NCBI GenBank assembly: GCA_900542185.1 | Contig: UQMZ01000001.1 | Coordinates: 62,001-126,000 of the forward strand | Origin: an uncultured Bacteroidales bacterium | Lineage (GTDB): Bacteria > Bacteroidota > Bacteroidia > Bacteroidales > Muribaculaceae | Length of the DNA: 64,000 nt | Reading direction: 5' to 3' | Shown here: positions 44,903 to 53,733 of the stretch, one piece after another | Position numbering within the stretch: position 1 is the first letter of the stretch | Layout of the letters: each line of letters starts with the position of its first letter | Translations under genes and position numbers: made by a program | Notes under the pieces: generated by a model | The model's input: the letters and a program-made list of their open reading frames with translations, nothing else | Told to the model about the DNA's origin: nothing | The model's database searches: none

Positions 44903-46363
44903 ATGAAAATTACAGAATTGCAGCCTGCCCTGGTGTGGCAGGCGTTTGACGAGATTACGAAAGTACCGCGTCCCACTCATCACTTGGCCAAGATGAAGGC
45001 GTTTCTGCTGGACTGGGCCAAGCGTCACGGCATCGAGGCCGAGGCCGACGAGGTAGGTAACGTGGTGATGCGCGTTCCGGCCACTCCCGGCCATGAGAAT
45101 GCTCCGGTTGTGGTGCTTCAGGGACATCAGGACATGGTGGCCGAGAAGCTGCCGGAAGTGAAGCATGACTTCCTGGAGGATCCCATCACGACGGTTGTGG
45201 ACGGCGACTGGGTACGTGCCGAGGGCACGACATTGGGCGCCGACAATGGAATGGGCTGCGCTTCGGCCATGGCCTGTCTTACGGATCCCGATTTAGTACA
45301 CGGCCCGCTCGAGGCACTCTTTACCGTCGACGAGGAGCAGGGTCTGATCGGAGCCAACGGACTGCAGGCCGGCTTCATCACAGGCGATATCCTGCTGAAC
45401 CTCGACTCCGAGGAGATGGGCCAGCTGGTGATCGGCTGCGCCGGCGGCAAGGTGACGGAATGCCGTCTGCCTTACACCATGGAGGAGGCTCCGTCAAACT
45501 ACGAGAGCCTGAAGGTCAGCCTGAGCGGACTTAAGGGAGGTCATTCCGGCATGGAAATAGGACTGGGACGCGCCAACGCCAACCAGCAGTTGGCCCGCGT
45601 GCTGTGGGAAGCCGATGCACATGTCACCAACATAGAGGTGTCGGAGATAGACGGAGGCAACTTAGCTAACGCCATCCCGCGCGACGCCCATGCCGTGGTG
45701 GCCGTTAGCCGCGACGCCGTGGCCGACTTCGAGCGTTTCATCAACGACTTCAACCGTCAGCTGCACGCGGAATTCGACATGGCCGAGAACCATGATTTCC
45801 AGCTGAAGGTAGAGAAGGTGGAGCGTCGCCCCAAGGTGATTGAATCTTCCGTGTCGCACCGTCTGATAGCCGCATTGTACTGCTGCCCCAACGGTGTGCA
45901 GGGGATGTCGCTGGCCATCGAGGGCCTGATAGAGACGTCGTGCAACCTGGCATCGGTCAAGATGGTGGAGAACGACACGATATTAGTGACTGTGCATCAG
46001 CGCAGCTCAGTGGATTCGCGCCGCGACGAGATAGCCGACCGCATCAGCGCGTTGTTCGGCATGATCGGCGCCGACGTGACGTTCGATGACGCATACGTGG
46101 GCTGGAGCCCGAATCCGCAGTCGAAGGTGCTGAAAGTGGCCGAGGCCTCGTACCGCGACCTGTTCGGCAAGGAGGCGAAGGTAGAGGCGCTGCACGCCGG
46201 TCTGGAGACGGGACTGTTCCTGGAGAAGATGCCTCATCTGGACATGATCAGCTTCGGCCCGACGCTGAAGAACATCCACTCGCCGAGCGAGCGCGCCAAC
46301 ATCCAGTCGGTGGCCGAGTTCTACCGCCTGCTGAAGGAAATCATCACCCGGTTGGCAAACTGA
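44903..46363 (+). CDS. pepD: Second cytosolic dipeptidase PepD paralogue (M20 family)
   Basis: A 486-residue M20C dipeptidase, clearly a paralogue of the protein encoded at 42675. Its metal-binding motifs are intact (QGHQDMV, TTLGADNGMG, DEEQGLIG, NLDSEEMG, LHAGLETGLF). The main visible difference is DEEQ in place of NEEI around the catalytic Glu pair, so substrate range may differ. It is the third gene of this group, 54 bases after the muramidase-like gene. A full AAGGAGGA stands two bases before its ATG (44893-44900), which is unusual in Bacteroidota and too close for a classical Shine-Dalgarno. It is followed by a terminator. Confidence 0.92.
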   Translation: MKITELQPALVWQAFDEITKVPRPTHHLAKMKAFLLDWAKRHGIEAEADEVGNVVMRVPATPGHENAPVVVLQGHQDMVAEKLPEVKHDFLEDPITTVVDGDWVRAEGTTLGADNGMGCASAMACLTDPDLVHGPLEALFTVDEEQGLIGANGLQAGFITGDILLNLDSEEMGQLVIGCAGGKVTECRLPYTMEEAPSNYESLKVSLSGLKGGHSGMEIGLGRANANQQLARVLWEADAHVTNIEVSEIDGGNLANAIPRDAHAVVAVSRDAVADFERFINDFNRQLHAEFDMAENHDFQLKVEKVERRPKVIESSVSHRLIAALYCCPNGVQGMSLAIEGLIETSCNLASVKMVENDTILVTVHQRSSVDSRRDEIADRISALFGMIGADVTFDDAYVGWSPNPQSKVLKVAEASYRDLFGKEAKVEALHAGLETGLFLEKMPHLDMISFGPTLKNIHSPSERANIQSVAEFYRLLKEIITRLAN

Positions 46364-46385
46364 CGTAAACAGACATTATATAACG

Positions 46386-46419
46386 AGGGCGTGCCGAAAT
46401 GCAATATATGGCACGCCCT
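46386..46419 (+). terminator. Intrinsic terminator after the second pepD
   Basis: A 10-bp perfect stem, AGGGCGTGCC (46386-46395) with GGCACGCCCT (46410-46419), around a 14-base loop, followed by a short T-rich stretch, 23 bases after the pepD stop. Confidence 0.75.
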
Positions 46420-46514
46420 TGTTGCGTCCGGACGGTAACGTTCATAAATTAAGGAGCACGGAGTAAACAATTCAGGGGCACGCGAGGTTAATAAATACAG
46501 AGAAACACGAAAAG

Positions 46515-47165
46515 ATGGTAGATTTTTTATCCATAGGAGTATTTATCGACGGAGGCTATTACGCCAAGATCAACCGTGCGCTGAAGGCCCGCGACCGCAG
46601 CATCATCAAGGTCAGCGCGCTGTTCGAATACATCTGCTCGGAGATATCGATGCAGGAGGGCATCAACATATCGGACTGTCAGATTACGGAGGCCCACTAT
46701 TTCCGCGGACGTTTCCGCGTGAAGGAGGCATACGACAAGCATCTGCTGTACAACGAGCGGAAATTCGAGGATACGTTGATAGAGAATGACGTGGTGTTCC
46801 ACTACAAACATCTGCGCGAGGTGGAACGTGACGGCCAGACCGAGGTGATAGAGAAGGGCGTGGACGTATGGTTTGCCCTGGAGGCATACGAGCTGGCGCG
46901 GTTCCGTCATTTCGACTACGTGGTGCTGATTACAGGAGACGCCGATCACGAAATGCTGGTGCGCAAGCTGAAGGCGCTGAAGATCAAGACCGTATTGCTG
47001 ACATGGAATCTGACCGACGTGGACATGACGTCGTCGCTGCTGCGCGACGAAGCCGGCCAGCACTGGGAGCTCTCGCAGATGGTGGACGGCGATCCGCAGC
47101 TGCGCAAGATGATTCTGTACAGGCTGCGTGAGCCGGCGGTGAACTATCTTGGCGATAATTTCTGA
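46515..47165 (+). CDS. NYN-domain (LabA/DUF88-type) protein, predicted ribonuclease
   Basis: A 216-residue cytoplasmic protein. The NYN/PIN-like fold is seen from the first acidic residue in GVFIDGGYYAK (Asp13), a central block ending KGVDVWFALEAYE, and the third acidic group in VVLITGDADHEMLVRKLKAL. These Asp residues form the metal site of the PIN/NYN nuclease superfamily. Bacteroidota members are uncharacterised to my knowledge; RNA processing or decay is the family expectation. It appears to be a single-gene unit between a terminator and the next lipoprotein gene. Confidence 0.85.
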   Translation: MVDFLSIGVFIDGGYYAKINRALKARDRSIIKVSALFEYICSEISMQEGINISDCQITEAHYFRGRFRVKEAYDKHLLYNERKFEDTLIENDVVFHYKHLREVERDGQTEVIEKGVDVWFALEAYELARFRHFDYVVLITGDADHEMLVRKLKALKIKTVLLTWNLTDVDMTSSLLRDEAGQHWELSQMVDGDPQLRKMILYRLREPAVNYLGDNF

Positions 47166-47227
47166 TCGTGTCTCGCGCATTGGCGAATTACTAATTGCTC
47201 ATTATTAATTATAAATAAGTTCGGGTT

Positions 47228-47761
47228 ATGAAAACAGGAAAAATCAAAGGTCTGCTTATGACTATGGCCGTCATGGCCTTGACGATGATGGCATCGTGCG
47301 GCGAAGGCGTGAAACCGGAAGAAGTAGCCGCCAAGATTGACGCGCAGGAAGAACTGTCGCAGAAGGACTATGCCGCAGTGCTGGACTATTGCGGCGACTA
47401 TGCCAAGAAGGCTCAGCAATACTTCGAGATCATCAACTCGCAGCCTAACGATTCGACCGCGGAATACATCCGCGCAGCCGAGGATATGGCCGCGCTGGTG
47501 CAGGAATATCCTTATCTGGACATGTTCCGCAACGTGGTGTATAATCTGAAGGACTCGGATCTTGACAAGGAGAATCAGAAGAAGGTGGAGGAATACACCA
47601 AGTACCAGGCATTCCCGTTGCCGGAAGGGGCAGGTCCCGACCTGTCGACGCCCGGCGTGGTGGGTGATATAGAAGACATGCCCTCGCAGGCCGGCACGGA
47701 CAGCACCGGCGTCATATCGCAGGGCGACGGCGTAGTGGTTGACGAAACTGTCGGCAAATAA
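47228..47761 (+). CDS. Small lipoprotein of unknown function
   Basis: A 177-residue lipoprotein with lipobox MASC (Cys24). Residues about 30-135 are predicted mainly helical (EEVAAKIDAQEELSQKDYAA and the segment FRNVVYNLKDSDLDKENQKK). The last 45 residues are acidic, Gly/Pro-rich and low in complexity (PEGAGPDLSTPGVVGDIEDM), likely unstructured. No enzymatic motif or known family is recognised. It follows the NYN gene by 62 bases and faces a TolC-type gene; a GC-rich inverted repeat separates them. Confidence 0.6.
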   Translation: MKTGKIKGLLMTMAVMALTMMASCGEGVKPEEVAAKIDAQEELSQKDYAAVLDYCGDYAKKAQQYFEIINSQPNDSTAEYIRAAEDMAALVQEYPYLDMFRNVVYNLKDSDLDKENQKKVEEYTKYQAFPLPEGAGPDLSTPGVVGDIEDMPSQAGTDSTGVISQGDGVVVDETVGK

Positions 47762-47772
47762 CATTGTTACGA

Positions 47773-47832
47773 CCCCGGCAGAAGTCCGGCCAATATCCCG
47801 TATCCAGGCTCCGCATGGTTCCCATGCCGGGG
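47773..47832. terminator. Possible terminator between convergent genes
   Basis: CCCCGGCA (47773-47780) and TGCCGGGG (47825-47832) can pair over a 44-base loop that contains a smaller hairpin. It sits between two genes that end at 47761 (+) and 47880 (-). The length of the loop makes the assignment tentative. Confidence 0.4.
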
Positions 47833-47879
47833 CCTTGTCGTGTTCAGTCCATCATCTATGGCAATGAAAAGCTTTTAGG

Positions 47880-49238
47880 CTACATCACGCCGCCTCCGAC
47901 GGCGTGATAGAGGTTTATGACCGCATGTATGAGGTCGAAGCGATGTTGCGCAAGGGTCATTTCTGCATCGAGAAGTGTCTGCTGGGCTGTCAGCACTTCA
48001 AGATAGGTGGTGCCGGAGTGTCGCATCAGCAATTGTGTCTTGCGTACAGCTTCATTCAAGGCCTCGACCTGACGCCCTGATATGTCAATCTGTGATTTTG
48101 CCGTCTGCCATGCGGTCAAGGCATCGTTTACCTCCTTGCCGGCATCAAGCAGCGACTGTTGGAAATGCAGCCGTGCTTCCTCCTGTTGTGTTTTGGCTAT
48201 TTTCAGATTTGCGATGTTGGTTCCACGGTTGAACAAAGGCTGAGTAAGAGAGCCGATAGCATTCAGCAGCCACTGGCCGGGATTGGTTATGATTCCACCG
48301 CCGTTATTAGTCCATCCAAGTGTGCCGGAAAGGGTTATGCTCGGATAAAAGGCGGCTCTCGCAACATTTGTGGCATAAAAAGCCTGCGCGAGATTCATCT
48401 CGGCATTCCGCACATCGGGCCGGTTGGAAAGCAGTTGCAAAGGAACTCCTATTGAAATGGTATCCGGGAAAGAAGCATCCGCCAGATTCCCGCGCCGTAT
48501 TGTCTGCGAAGGCATGGCAAGAACAGATGACAAAGCGTTCTCTGTCTCTGAAATGCTTTTGAGGATAGCCAGACGGGAGGCCTCAAGTTCCATTACACTC
48601 GACTTCGCCTGCAATACTCCCGCCTCGTTGGATTTACCGACCCTTTTCAAAGCCTCAAGGGCCTTTACCGTATTGCGCCAGTTTTCAAGTGTCCTGCCGT
48701 TGATTTCAAACTGTGCGTCAAGCATCGTCAGCGTATAGTAACTGTCGGCGATTGTGGCGATGAGGCGGGTCTGAACCGCCTGCCGGTAATCACGGCTTCC
48801 TTCTAATGCTGCGACCGCTCCACGTTTCGCCGATGTCAATTTGCCGAATATGTCAAGTTCCCAATTCGCTCCCGCACCGATGTTATATGTCTTGTCAGTG
48901 TTTCCGTCGTATCGGCTCACACCTCCTTCCGCCGTCAGCCCCATAGACGGGAGATAAGCCAGTTTTGCCGCTGACAGAGAGGCTTCCGCCGCTTCGACAC
49001 GCAGTCTGGCAATGTGCAAATCAGTATTGGCAGACAACCCTTTTTCAATCAACGACTGGAGACAGGTGTCGCTGAACATCTCGCGCCACGGCAATGAAGC
49101 GATTGTCGAAGTGTCGTTTGCCGCAGGTAAATTACGGTAAATTCCGTCAGTCGATACTTCCGGTCTGGCATAGCGGCTGTAAGTGCCGCAACCGGCAAGC
49201 ATCAGAAGTGAGAATATGATCAATACAGTATTTTTCAT
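47880..49238 (-). CDS. RND efflux outer membrane factor (TolC/NodT-type lipoprotein)
   Basis: A 452-residue outer membrane factor with lipobox LAGC (Cys17). It shows the two internally repeated helix-hairpin halves of the NodT group (about 45-240 and 250-450), including IGVPLQLLSNRPDVRNAEMN with the signature RPD between them, and the conserved C-terminal TLAQHRFDLIHAVINLYHAVGGG. It forms the exit duct for the pump encoded upstream and overlaps the pump's stop by four bases. It is the last gene of the tripartite efflux operon. Confidence 0.92.
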   Translation of the reverse strand: MKNTVLIIFSLLMLAGCGTYSRYARPEVSTDGIYRNLPAANDTSTIASLPWREMFSDTCLQSLIEKGLSANTDLHIARLRVEAAEASLSAAKLAYLPSMGLTAEGGVSRYDGNTDKTYNIGAGANWELDIFGKLTSAKRGAVAALEGSRDYRQAVQTRLIATIADSYYTLTMLDAQFEINGRTLENWRNTVKALEALKRVGKSNEAGVLQAKSSVMELEASRLAILKSISETENALSSVLAMPSQTIRRGNLADASFPDTISIGVPLQLLSNRPDVRNAEMNLAQAFYATNVARAAFYPSITLSGTLGWTNNGGGIITNPGQWLLNAIGSLTQPLFNRGTNIANLKIAKTQQEEARLHFQQSLLDAGKEVNDALTAWQTAKSQIDISGRQVEALNEAVRKTQLLMRHSGTTYLEVLTAQQTLLDAEMTLAQHRFDLIHAVINLYHAVGGGVM

Positions 49239-52200
49239 CTTTTACGCATTACTCGTTCCTGAATATGTTGAAACACAATGAACAGCGACGGCACAAGAAA
49301 CAGCAGCGCCAGTGTACCCACGATCATGCCGCCGATTACACCTGTGGCAAGGGAACGGCTGCCGTTTGCTCCGACGCCATGCGCCAGCATCAGGGGGACA
49401 AGGCCGAATACCATAGCCAGCACCGTCATCAGAATCGGGCGCAGACGCACCTTGGCCGCGCTGTATGCAGCTTTTACCAGGGACATCCCTTCGGCACGGC
49501 GCTTTTCGGCATACTCAGTCAGCAGAATTGCTGTCTTGGCAAGAAGTCCGATAATCATGATCAGTCCTGTCTGCATATAGATATTGTTCTCAAGGTCGAA
49601 CATCCACGCGAACAGGAAACTTCCCATCAGTCCGCAGGGTACAGAAAGCAGCACGGCAAACGGCACGAACAGGCTTTCGTAGAGAGCGCACAATATCAGA
49701 TAGACAAGCACGAAACATAAAATAAAGATTAATGTCGCGTTGTTGGTTGTCTTACTTTCCTCACGCGAGAGTCCGCCGAACTCATAGCCGTATGACGACG
49801 GAAGCACCTCCTGCGCAGTCTCGCTGATAGCCTTTATTGCCTGACCGGAACTGTAGCCCGGTGCCGGAGTGCCGTTGATGGCTATTGCGTTGAACAGATT
49901 GAAACGGGTAAGATCCGAAGGCCCGTTGGTCTTTGTCAGGCGCACGAACTGACTGAGCGGTGCCATTGAACCGTCAGAGGTGCGCACATACATCATATTA
50001 AGCGATTCCGGATTTATACGGTATTCCGACGGTGCCTGCATCGTAACATGGTAGAGCTTGGAGAAACGGTTGAAGTCCGATACATAGCCGCCGGTATAGT
50101 AGCCCGACAGAGTGGACAGCACTTCTGACGGCGAAACGCCCGACTGCCCGCATTTTGCCGCGTCGATATCCACCCAATACTGCGGATAATCCGTGGCGAA
50201 GGAGGAATACACCTCGCCGATTTCAGGTCGCCGGGACAATGCCTCGACAAACTTGTCAGCTTCTTTCTTGAAGGAATTTATATCTCCGCCCGACTTGTCC
50301 TGAAGATACAGATCGAAACCGTTGCCCATGCCATATCCGGCAATCATAGGGGGAGACATGGCAAACACGGTGGCATCCGGAATGTCGGATGTACGGGCAT
50401 AGATTTTCTCTATCACGTCATCGACCGACTGCCCTTCGTCTTTGCGCTCTTTCCAATCCTTAAGCGTCATGAAATACATGGCTTGCGACGAACCGGAACC
50501 GTTGAAGGAGAATCCTGCCACACCTCCATTGAATTCAATCTCGCCTATGCTGTCGAGACTATGGTTTATCCGGTCCATCACTTTTTGAGTCTGAGCCATT
50601 GAGGAACCGGGCTTTGTGTTCATGCTCACCATTACCGTGCCGGTGTCCTCTTGCGGTATGAGTCCGGTTTTGGTGACATTCATGAGAATCACGAGCAGCA
50701 CTATTGACACTCCGATTACACTCCACAGCAGCCATCTGCGGTGTATCACATAAAGCACCCCACGCACATAGCGGTTGCTCATGCGGTTGAAAACGGCATT
50801 GAACGCCTTACGGAAACGGGCGGCGAAATTGTTTTTCGCATTTCCTTCTTCATCTGTATAGGGTTTCAGCAACAAAGCGCAAAGAGCCGGAGCCAACGTG
50901 AAGGCATTGATTGCAGAAATGCCGACAGCCACAGCCATCGTGATGCCGAACTGGGCATAGAAAGAGCCGGACGTTCCTCCCATCATTGCCACCGGAATGA
51001 ATACCGCCATAAATATTATTGTGGAAGTCAGCACGGCAGACGACACATTCTTCATCGCATCGTCGGCGGCAAGCACGGGAGAACGGTAACCTTCATCGAA
51101 CTTTGCCTGCACAGCCTCTACCACCACTATCGCGTCATCGACCACCGTTCCGATAGCCAAGACAAGGGCGAACAGTGTGAGCAGATTGATAGAGAAACCA
51201 ATCAGCGACATAACGGCGAACGTGCCGATAATCGATACAAAAATAGAGATCGTCGGAATCAGCGTCGATTTTATATCCTGAAGGAACACATACACCACAA
51301 TCACCACGAGCAATATTGCTTCAAGCAACGTGCGTATCACCGAATGAATCGAAGCATAGAGAAACTTGTTTGTATCTGTAAGCACAACAAATTCAGTACC
51401 TTTCGGAAGACTGCCCTTGATTTCGTCCAATACTTCATGTATCTCGTTGATTGTGCTGGATGCGTTTGACCCTGCTTTCTGATTTATCAGCATCATGGCT
51501 GCGGGATGTCCGTTCACTTCCGACGAATAGTTGTAATACTCGTCGCCAAGCTCCACATCCGCCACATCCTTCAAGCGCAATACATCACCACCAGGCAACG
51601 ATTTGATTACAAGTTCTCCGAACTCCTCAGCCGTAGAGAGACGACCGCGATATTTCATCGTGTATTCATTTGCCGTCTGATGGTTGGCACCGAAAGAGCC
51701 GGTGGCAGCCTCTATGTTCTGCCCTGCAAGCACATTTGAAATATCGTCGGGGATAAGTCCGTATTGCGCCATCCTGTCGGGCTTAAGCCACAGACGCATA
51801 CTGTAGTTGGAGCCGAAAAGCTGTGCCTTGCCCACTCCGCTGATACGTTTCAGCCGTGGCTCGACATTTATCTTGACGTAGTTATTGAGGAAAGTCTGGT
51901 CAAAACGGTCGTCGGGAGAATACAGCGCGAAAGTCAGAAGCTCGGCGTTCTGCTGTTTCTCAGTGGTGACACCGGTCTTGGTGGCTTCCGCCGGGAGTTG
52001 GCTAAGCACTCCGTTGACACGGTTCTGTACGTTGACAGCCGCCATGTCAGCGTTGGCACCTTGCTTGAAATAGATCATGATTGACGCATCGCCTGTATTC
52101 GAAGCGGTCGAAGTCATATATGTCATGTCTTCCACGCCGTTGATAGCTTCCTCCAAAGGAGCAATGACAGCTTTCTGCACGGTCTCGGCATTTGCGCCGG

Positions 52201-52351
52201 GATATGTGGCCCAGACATTGATGGTCGGAGGCGCGATGTCGGGATATTGTTCCACCGGCAAAGAAAAGATGGCAATCGCTCCCATCAGCACGATTACTAC
52301 CGAAATCACCCCGGAAAACACCGGGCGGTCTATGAAGAAGCGCAGGTTCAT
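49235..52351 (-). CDS. RND multidrug efflux permease (AcrB/HAE-1 type)
   Basis: A 1038-residue inner membrane pump with 12 transmembrane segments and two large periplasmic loops. The proton relay is intact: the Asp-Asp pair in LAIGTVVDDAIVVVEAV (AcrB Asp407/408) and the Lys in GLLAKTAILLTEYA (AcrB Lys940). The start FFIDRPVFSGVISVVIVLMG is typical of AcrB and MexB. HAE-1 pumps expel drugs, bile salts and dyes from the periplasm. Both flanking genes overlap by ATGA. Its promoter faces a LytTR two-component system that is the likely regulator. Confidence 0.95.
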   Translation of the reverse strand: MNLRFFIDRPVFSGVISVVIVLMGAIAIFSLPVEQYPDIAPPTINVWATYPGANAETVQKAVIAPLEEAINGVEDMTYMTSTASNTGDASIMIYFKQGANADMAAVNVQNRVNGVLSQLPAEATKTGVTTEKQQNAELLTFALYSPDDRFDQTFLNNYVKINVEPRLKRISGVGKAQLFGSNYSMRLWLKPDRMAQYGLIPDDISNVLAGQNIEAATGSFGANHQTANEYTMKYRGRLSTAEEFGELVIKSLPGGDVLRLKDVADVELGDEYYNYSSEVNGHPAAMMLINQKAGSNASSTINEIHEVLDEIKGSLPKGTEFVVLTDTNKFLYASIHSVIRTLLEAILLVVIVVYVFLQDIKSTLIPTISIFVSIIGTFAVMSLIGFSINLLTLFALVLAIGTVVDDAIVVVEAVQAKFDEGYRSPVLAADDAMKNVSSAVLTSTIIFMAVFIPVAMMGGTSGSFYAQFGITMAVAVGISAINAFTLAPALCALLLKPYTDEEGNAKNNFAARFRKAFNAVFNRMSNRYVRGVLYVIHRRWLLWSVIGVSIVLLVILMNVTKTGLIPQEDTGTVMVSMNTKPGSSMAQTQKVMDRINHSLDSIGEIEFNGGVAGFSFNGSGSSQAMYFMTLKDWKERKDEGQSVDDVIEKIYARTSDIPDATVFAMSPPMIAGYGMGNGFDLYLQDKSGGDINSFKKEADKFVEALSRRPEIGEVYSSFATDYPQYWVDIDAAKCGQSGVSPSEVLSTLSGYYTGGYVSDFNRFSKLYHVTMQAPSEYRINPESLNMMYVRTSDGSMAPLSQFVRLTKTNGPSDLTRFNLFNAIAINGTPAPGYSSGQAIKAISETAQEVLPSSYGYEFGGLSREESKTTNNATLIFILCFVLVYLILCALYESLFVPFAVLLSVPCGLMGSFLFAWMFDLENNIYMQTGLIMIIGLLAKTAILLTEYAEKRRAEGMSLVKAAYSAAKVRLRPILMTVLAMVFGLVPLMLAHGVGANGSRSLATGVIGGMIVGTLALLFLVPSLFIVFQHIQERVMRKR

Positions 52352-53472
52352 TTCTTCTCCGTTTTAGGGGTGACGGACATTCCTTCCTTTACCAATCCCA
52401 CGCCCTCTGATATGATTGTATCTCCCACGTCAAGACCATCTTTCACTATATAGTTGTTGCCGTCATTCAGACGGTCAACGGTAAGATATGCGGCTTCGGC
52501 CTTACCGTTTTTAAGTCGATATGCTATGATTTTGTCCTGCAACTCGACTGTGGCTGTCATGGGAACGACAATAGCATCCGAGCCTGATCCCTGAATGACG
52601 ACATTGCCGATTGTACCGCTCAAAAGCTCTTTGTCCGGATTCGGAAACAGAGCCTTTATCTGTACGGCGCCGGTTGTGGAATTGACGACTCCGCTTATTG
52701 TTTCTATCTTTCCCCCTGGTTCGTAGAATGAACCGTCGTTTAACTGAAGTTTGACCGCAGGCATCTCGCTTATAATTCTGTCTATCGAACCGTAACGCGA
52801 AACCAATTGACGCAATTTGTTTTCGGAGATGGAAAAATAGGCGTACATTTCAGAATTGTCCGATACCACGGTAAACGGTTGCTCTATTGTCGGACTGACG
52901 AGTGCGCCAATACGGTAAGGGAGCGTTCCTACCACACCGTCGCTCGGACTTTTGATTTCAGTGTATGACAGATTGTTGCGTGCATCTGCTTCATGTGCTT
53001 TTGCCTGCTCTAACTCGGCCTGTGCCACAGCCAATTGATTGCGTGCGACCGAGAGTTCATAATCGGAAACCACGTTTTCATCAAACAGGGATTGTTTCCC
53101 GTTAAGTTCGATGCGGGCTGTCTCGACTCTTGCTTTGGCGGCTCTTACATTGGCAACTGCCATGCGCAATGCGGCTTGATACGGCACCTGGTCGATGACG
53201 GCAAGCACCTGTCCGCGTCTCACGCGCTCGCCCTCCTTTACATACAGACGCGTTATGCGGCCCGAAACCTGAGGAATAATTTCCACATCCTGACGGCCAC
53301 GGATTGAGGCTGAAAATGTCTCGGTAAGGTCCACCTGTTGCTCTGATACAGTCAGTACGGATAATGACGGCGCTGTTCCCGTTTCATCTGTCGACGGCTT
53401 GCAGCCGGTCAGAATAATCAGACAACATGCTTCTGTAATGATGATGTTTCTTATTATTTCACGCTTTTTCAT
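52348..53472 (-). CDS. RND efflux periplasmic adaptor lipoprotein (AcrA/MexA type)
   Basis: A 374-residue membrane-fusion protein with a lipobox at Cys24 (ILTGC). The family order is present: beta-barrel and lipoyl strand (RGRQDVEIIPQVSGRITRLY), helical hairpin (about 90-160), second lipoyl half (YTEIKSPSDGVVGTLPYRIG), and barrel plus membrane-proximal domain (about 180-365). It bridges the permease and the outer membrane factor. It is the first gene of the operon, behind a promoter that mirrors the one for the two-component system. Confidence 0.93.
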   Translation of the reverse strand: MKKREIIRNIIITEACCLIILTGCKPSTDETGTAPSLSVLTVSEQQVDLTETFSASIRGRQDVEIIPQVSGRITRLYVKEGERVRRGQVLAVIDQVPYQAALRMAVANVRAAKARVETARIELNGKQSLFDENVVSDYELSVARNQLAVAQAELEQAKAHEADARNNLSYTEIKSPSDGVVGTLPYRIGALVSPTIEQPFTVVSDNSEMYAYFSISENKLRQLVSRYGSIDRIISEMPAVKLQLNDGSFYEPGGKIETISGVVNSTTGAVQIKALFPNPDKELLSGTIGNVVIQGSGSDAIVVPMTATVELQDKIIAYRLKNGKAEAAYLTVDRLNDGNNYIVKDGLDVGDTIISEGVGLVKEGMSVTPKTEKK

Positions 53473-53492
53473 TAGACGATTGTTTTAAGCAG

Positions 53493-53500
53493 CAAAATTA
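53493..53500 (-). promoter_or_regulatory. -7 element of the efflux operon
   Basis: TAATTTTG on the minus strand, 20 bases upstream of the adaptor start. The -33 position reads TTTT, a weak match. It is exactly 40 bases from the nearest operator-like box, the same distance as for the divergent promoter. Confidence 0.6.
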
Positions 53501-53534
53501 TCTTCCTATTATGGAGTGTAAAAGGATAAACCGC

Positions 53535-53650
53535 ATGAGCCGGACAAAATGGGAGATGAAACGGACAATTCGGCAGTTGAACCGGCACTGGTGCCTTGTC
53601 CGCTTCATTTATTGTTTTGTCCGCTTCAACCGTTGATTTGTCCGGCTCGA
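53535..53650. promoter_or_regulatory. Six-box mirror-symmetric operator array
   Basis: Boxes of consensus WTGARNCGGACAA occur three times forward (cores at 53541, 53562 and the degenerate 53583) and three times inverted (TTGTCCG at 53596, 53617, 53638). Every box is 21 bases from the next of the same orientation, which places all on one face of the helix. LytTR-type regulators bind direct repeats with this same pitch, and such a regulator is encoded at 54807. The array is centred exactly between two divergent -7 elements. Confidence 0.8.
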
Positions 53651-53684
53651 TTGCTTTTTCCTATGAACCTCCGTTGCTATTATA

Positions 53685-53692
53685 TACCTTTG
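53685..53692 (+). promoter_or_regulatory. -7 element of the LytS/LytTR genes
   Basis: TACCTTTG fits TAnnTTTG and lies exactly 40 bases from the last operator-like box. A second match, TAACTTTG (53705-53712), is closer to the gene but has no upstream element. Confidence 0.55.
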
Positions 53693-53733
53693 CGGAAAAA
53701 TGAGTAACTTTGCTCTAATAAAGTCATTGGCAG

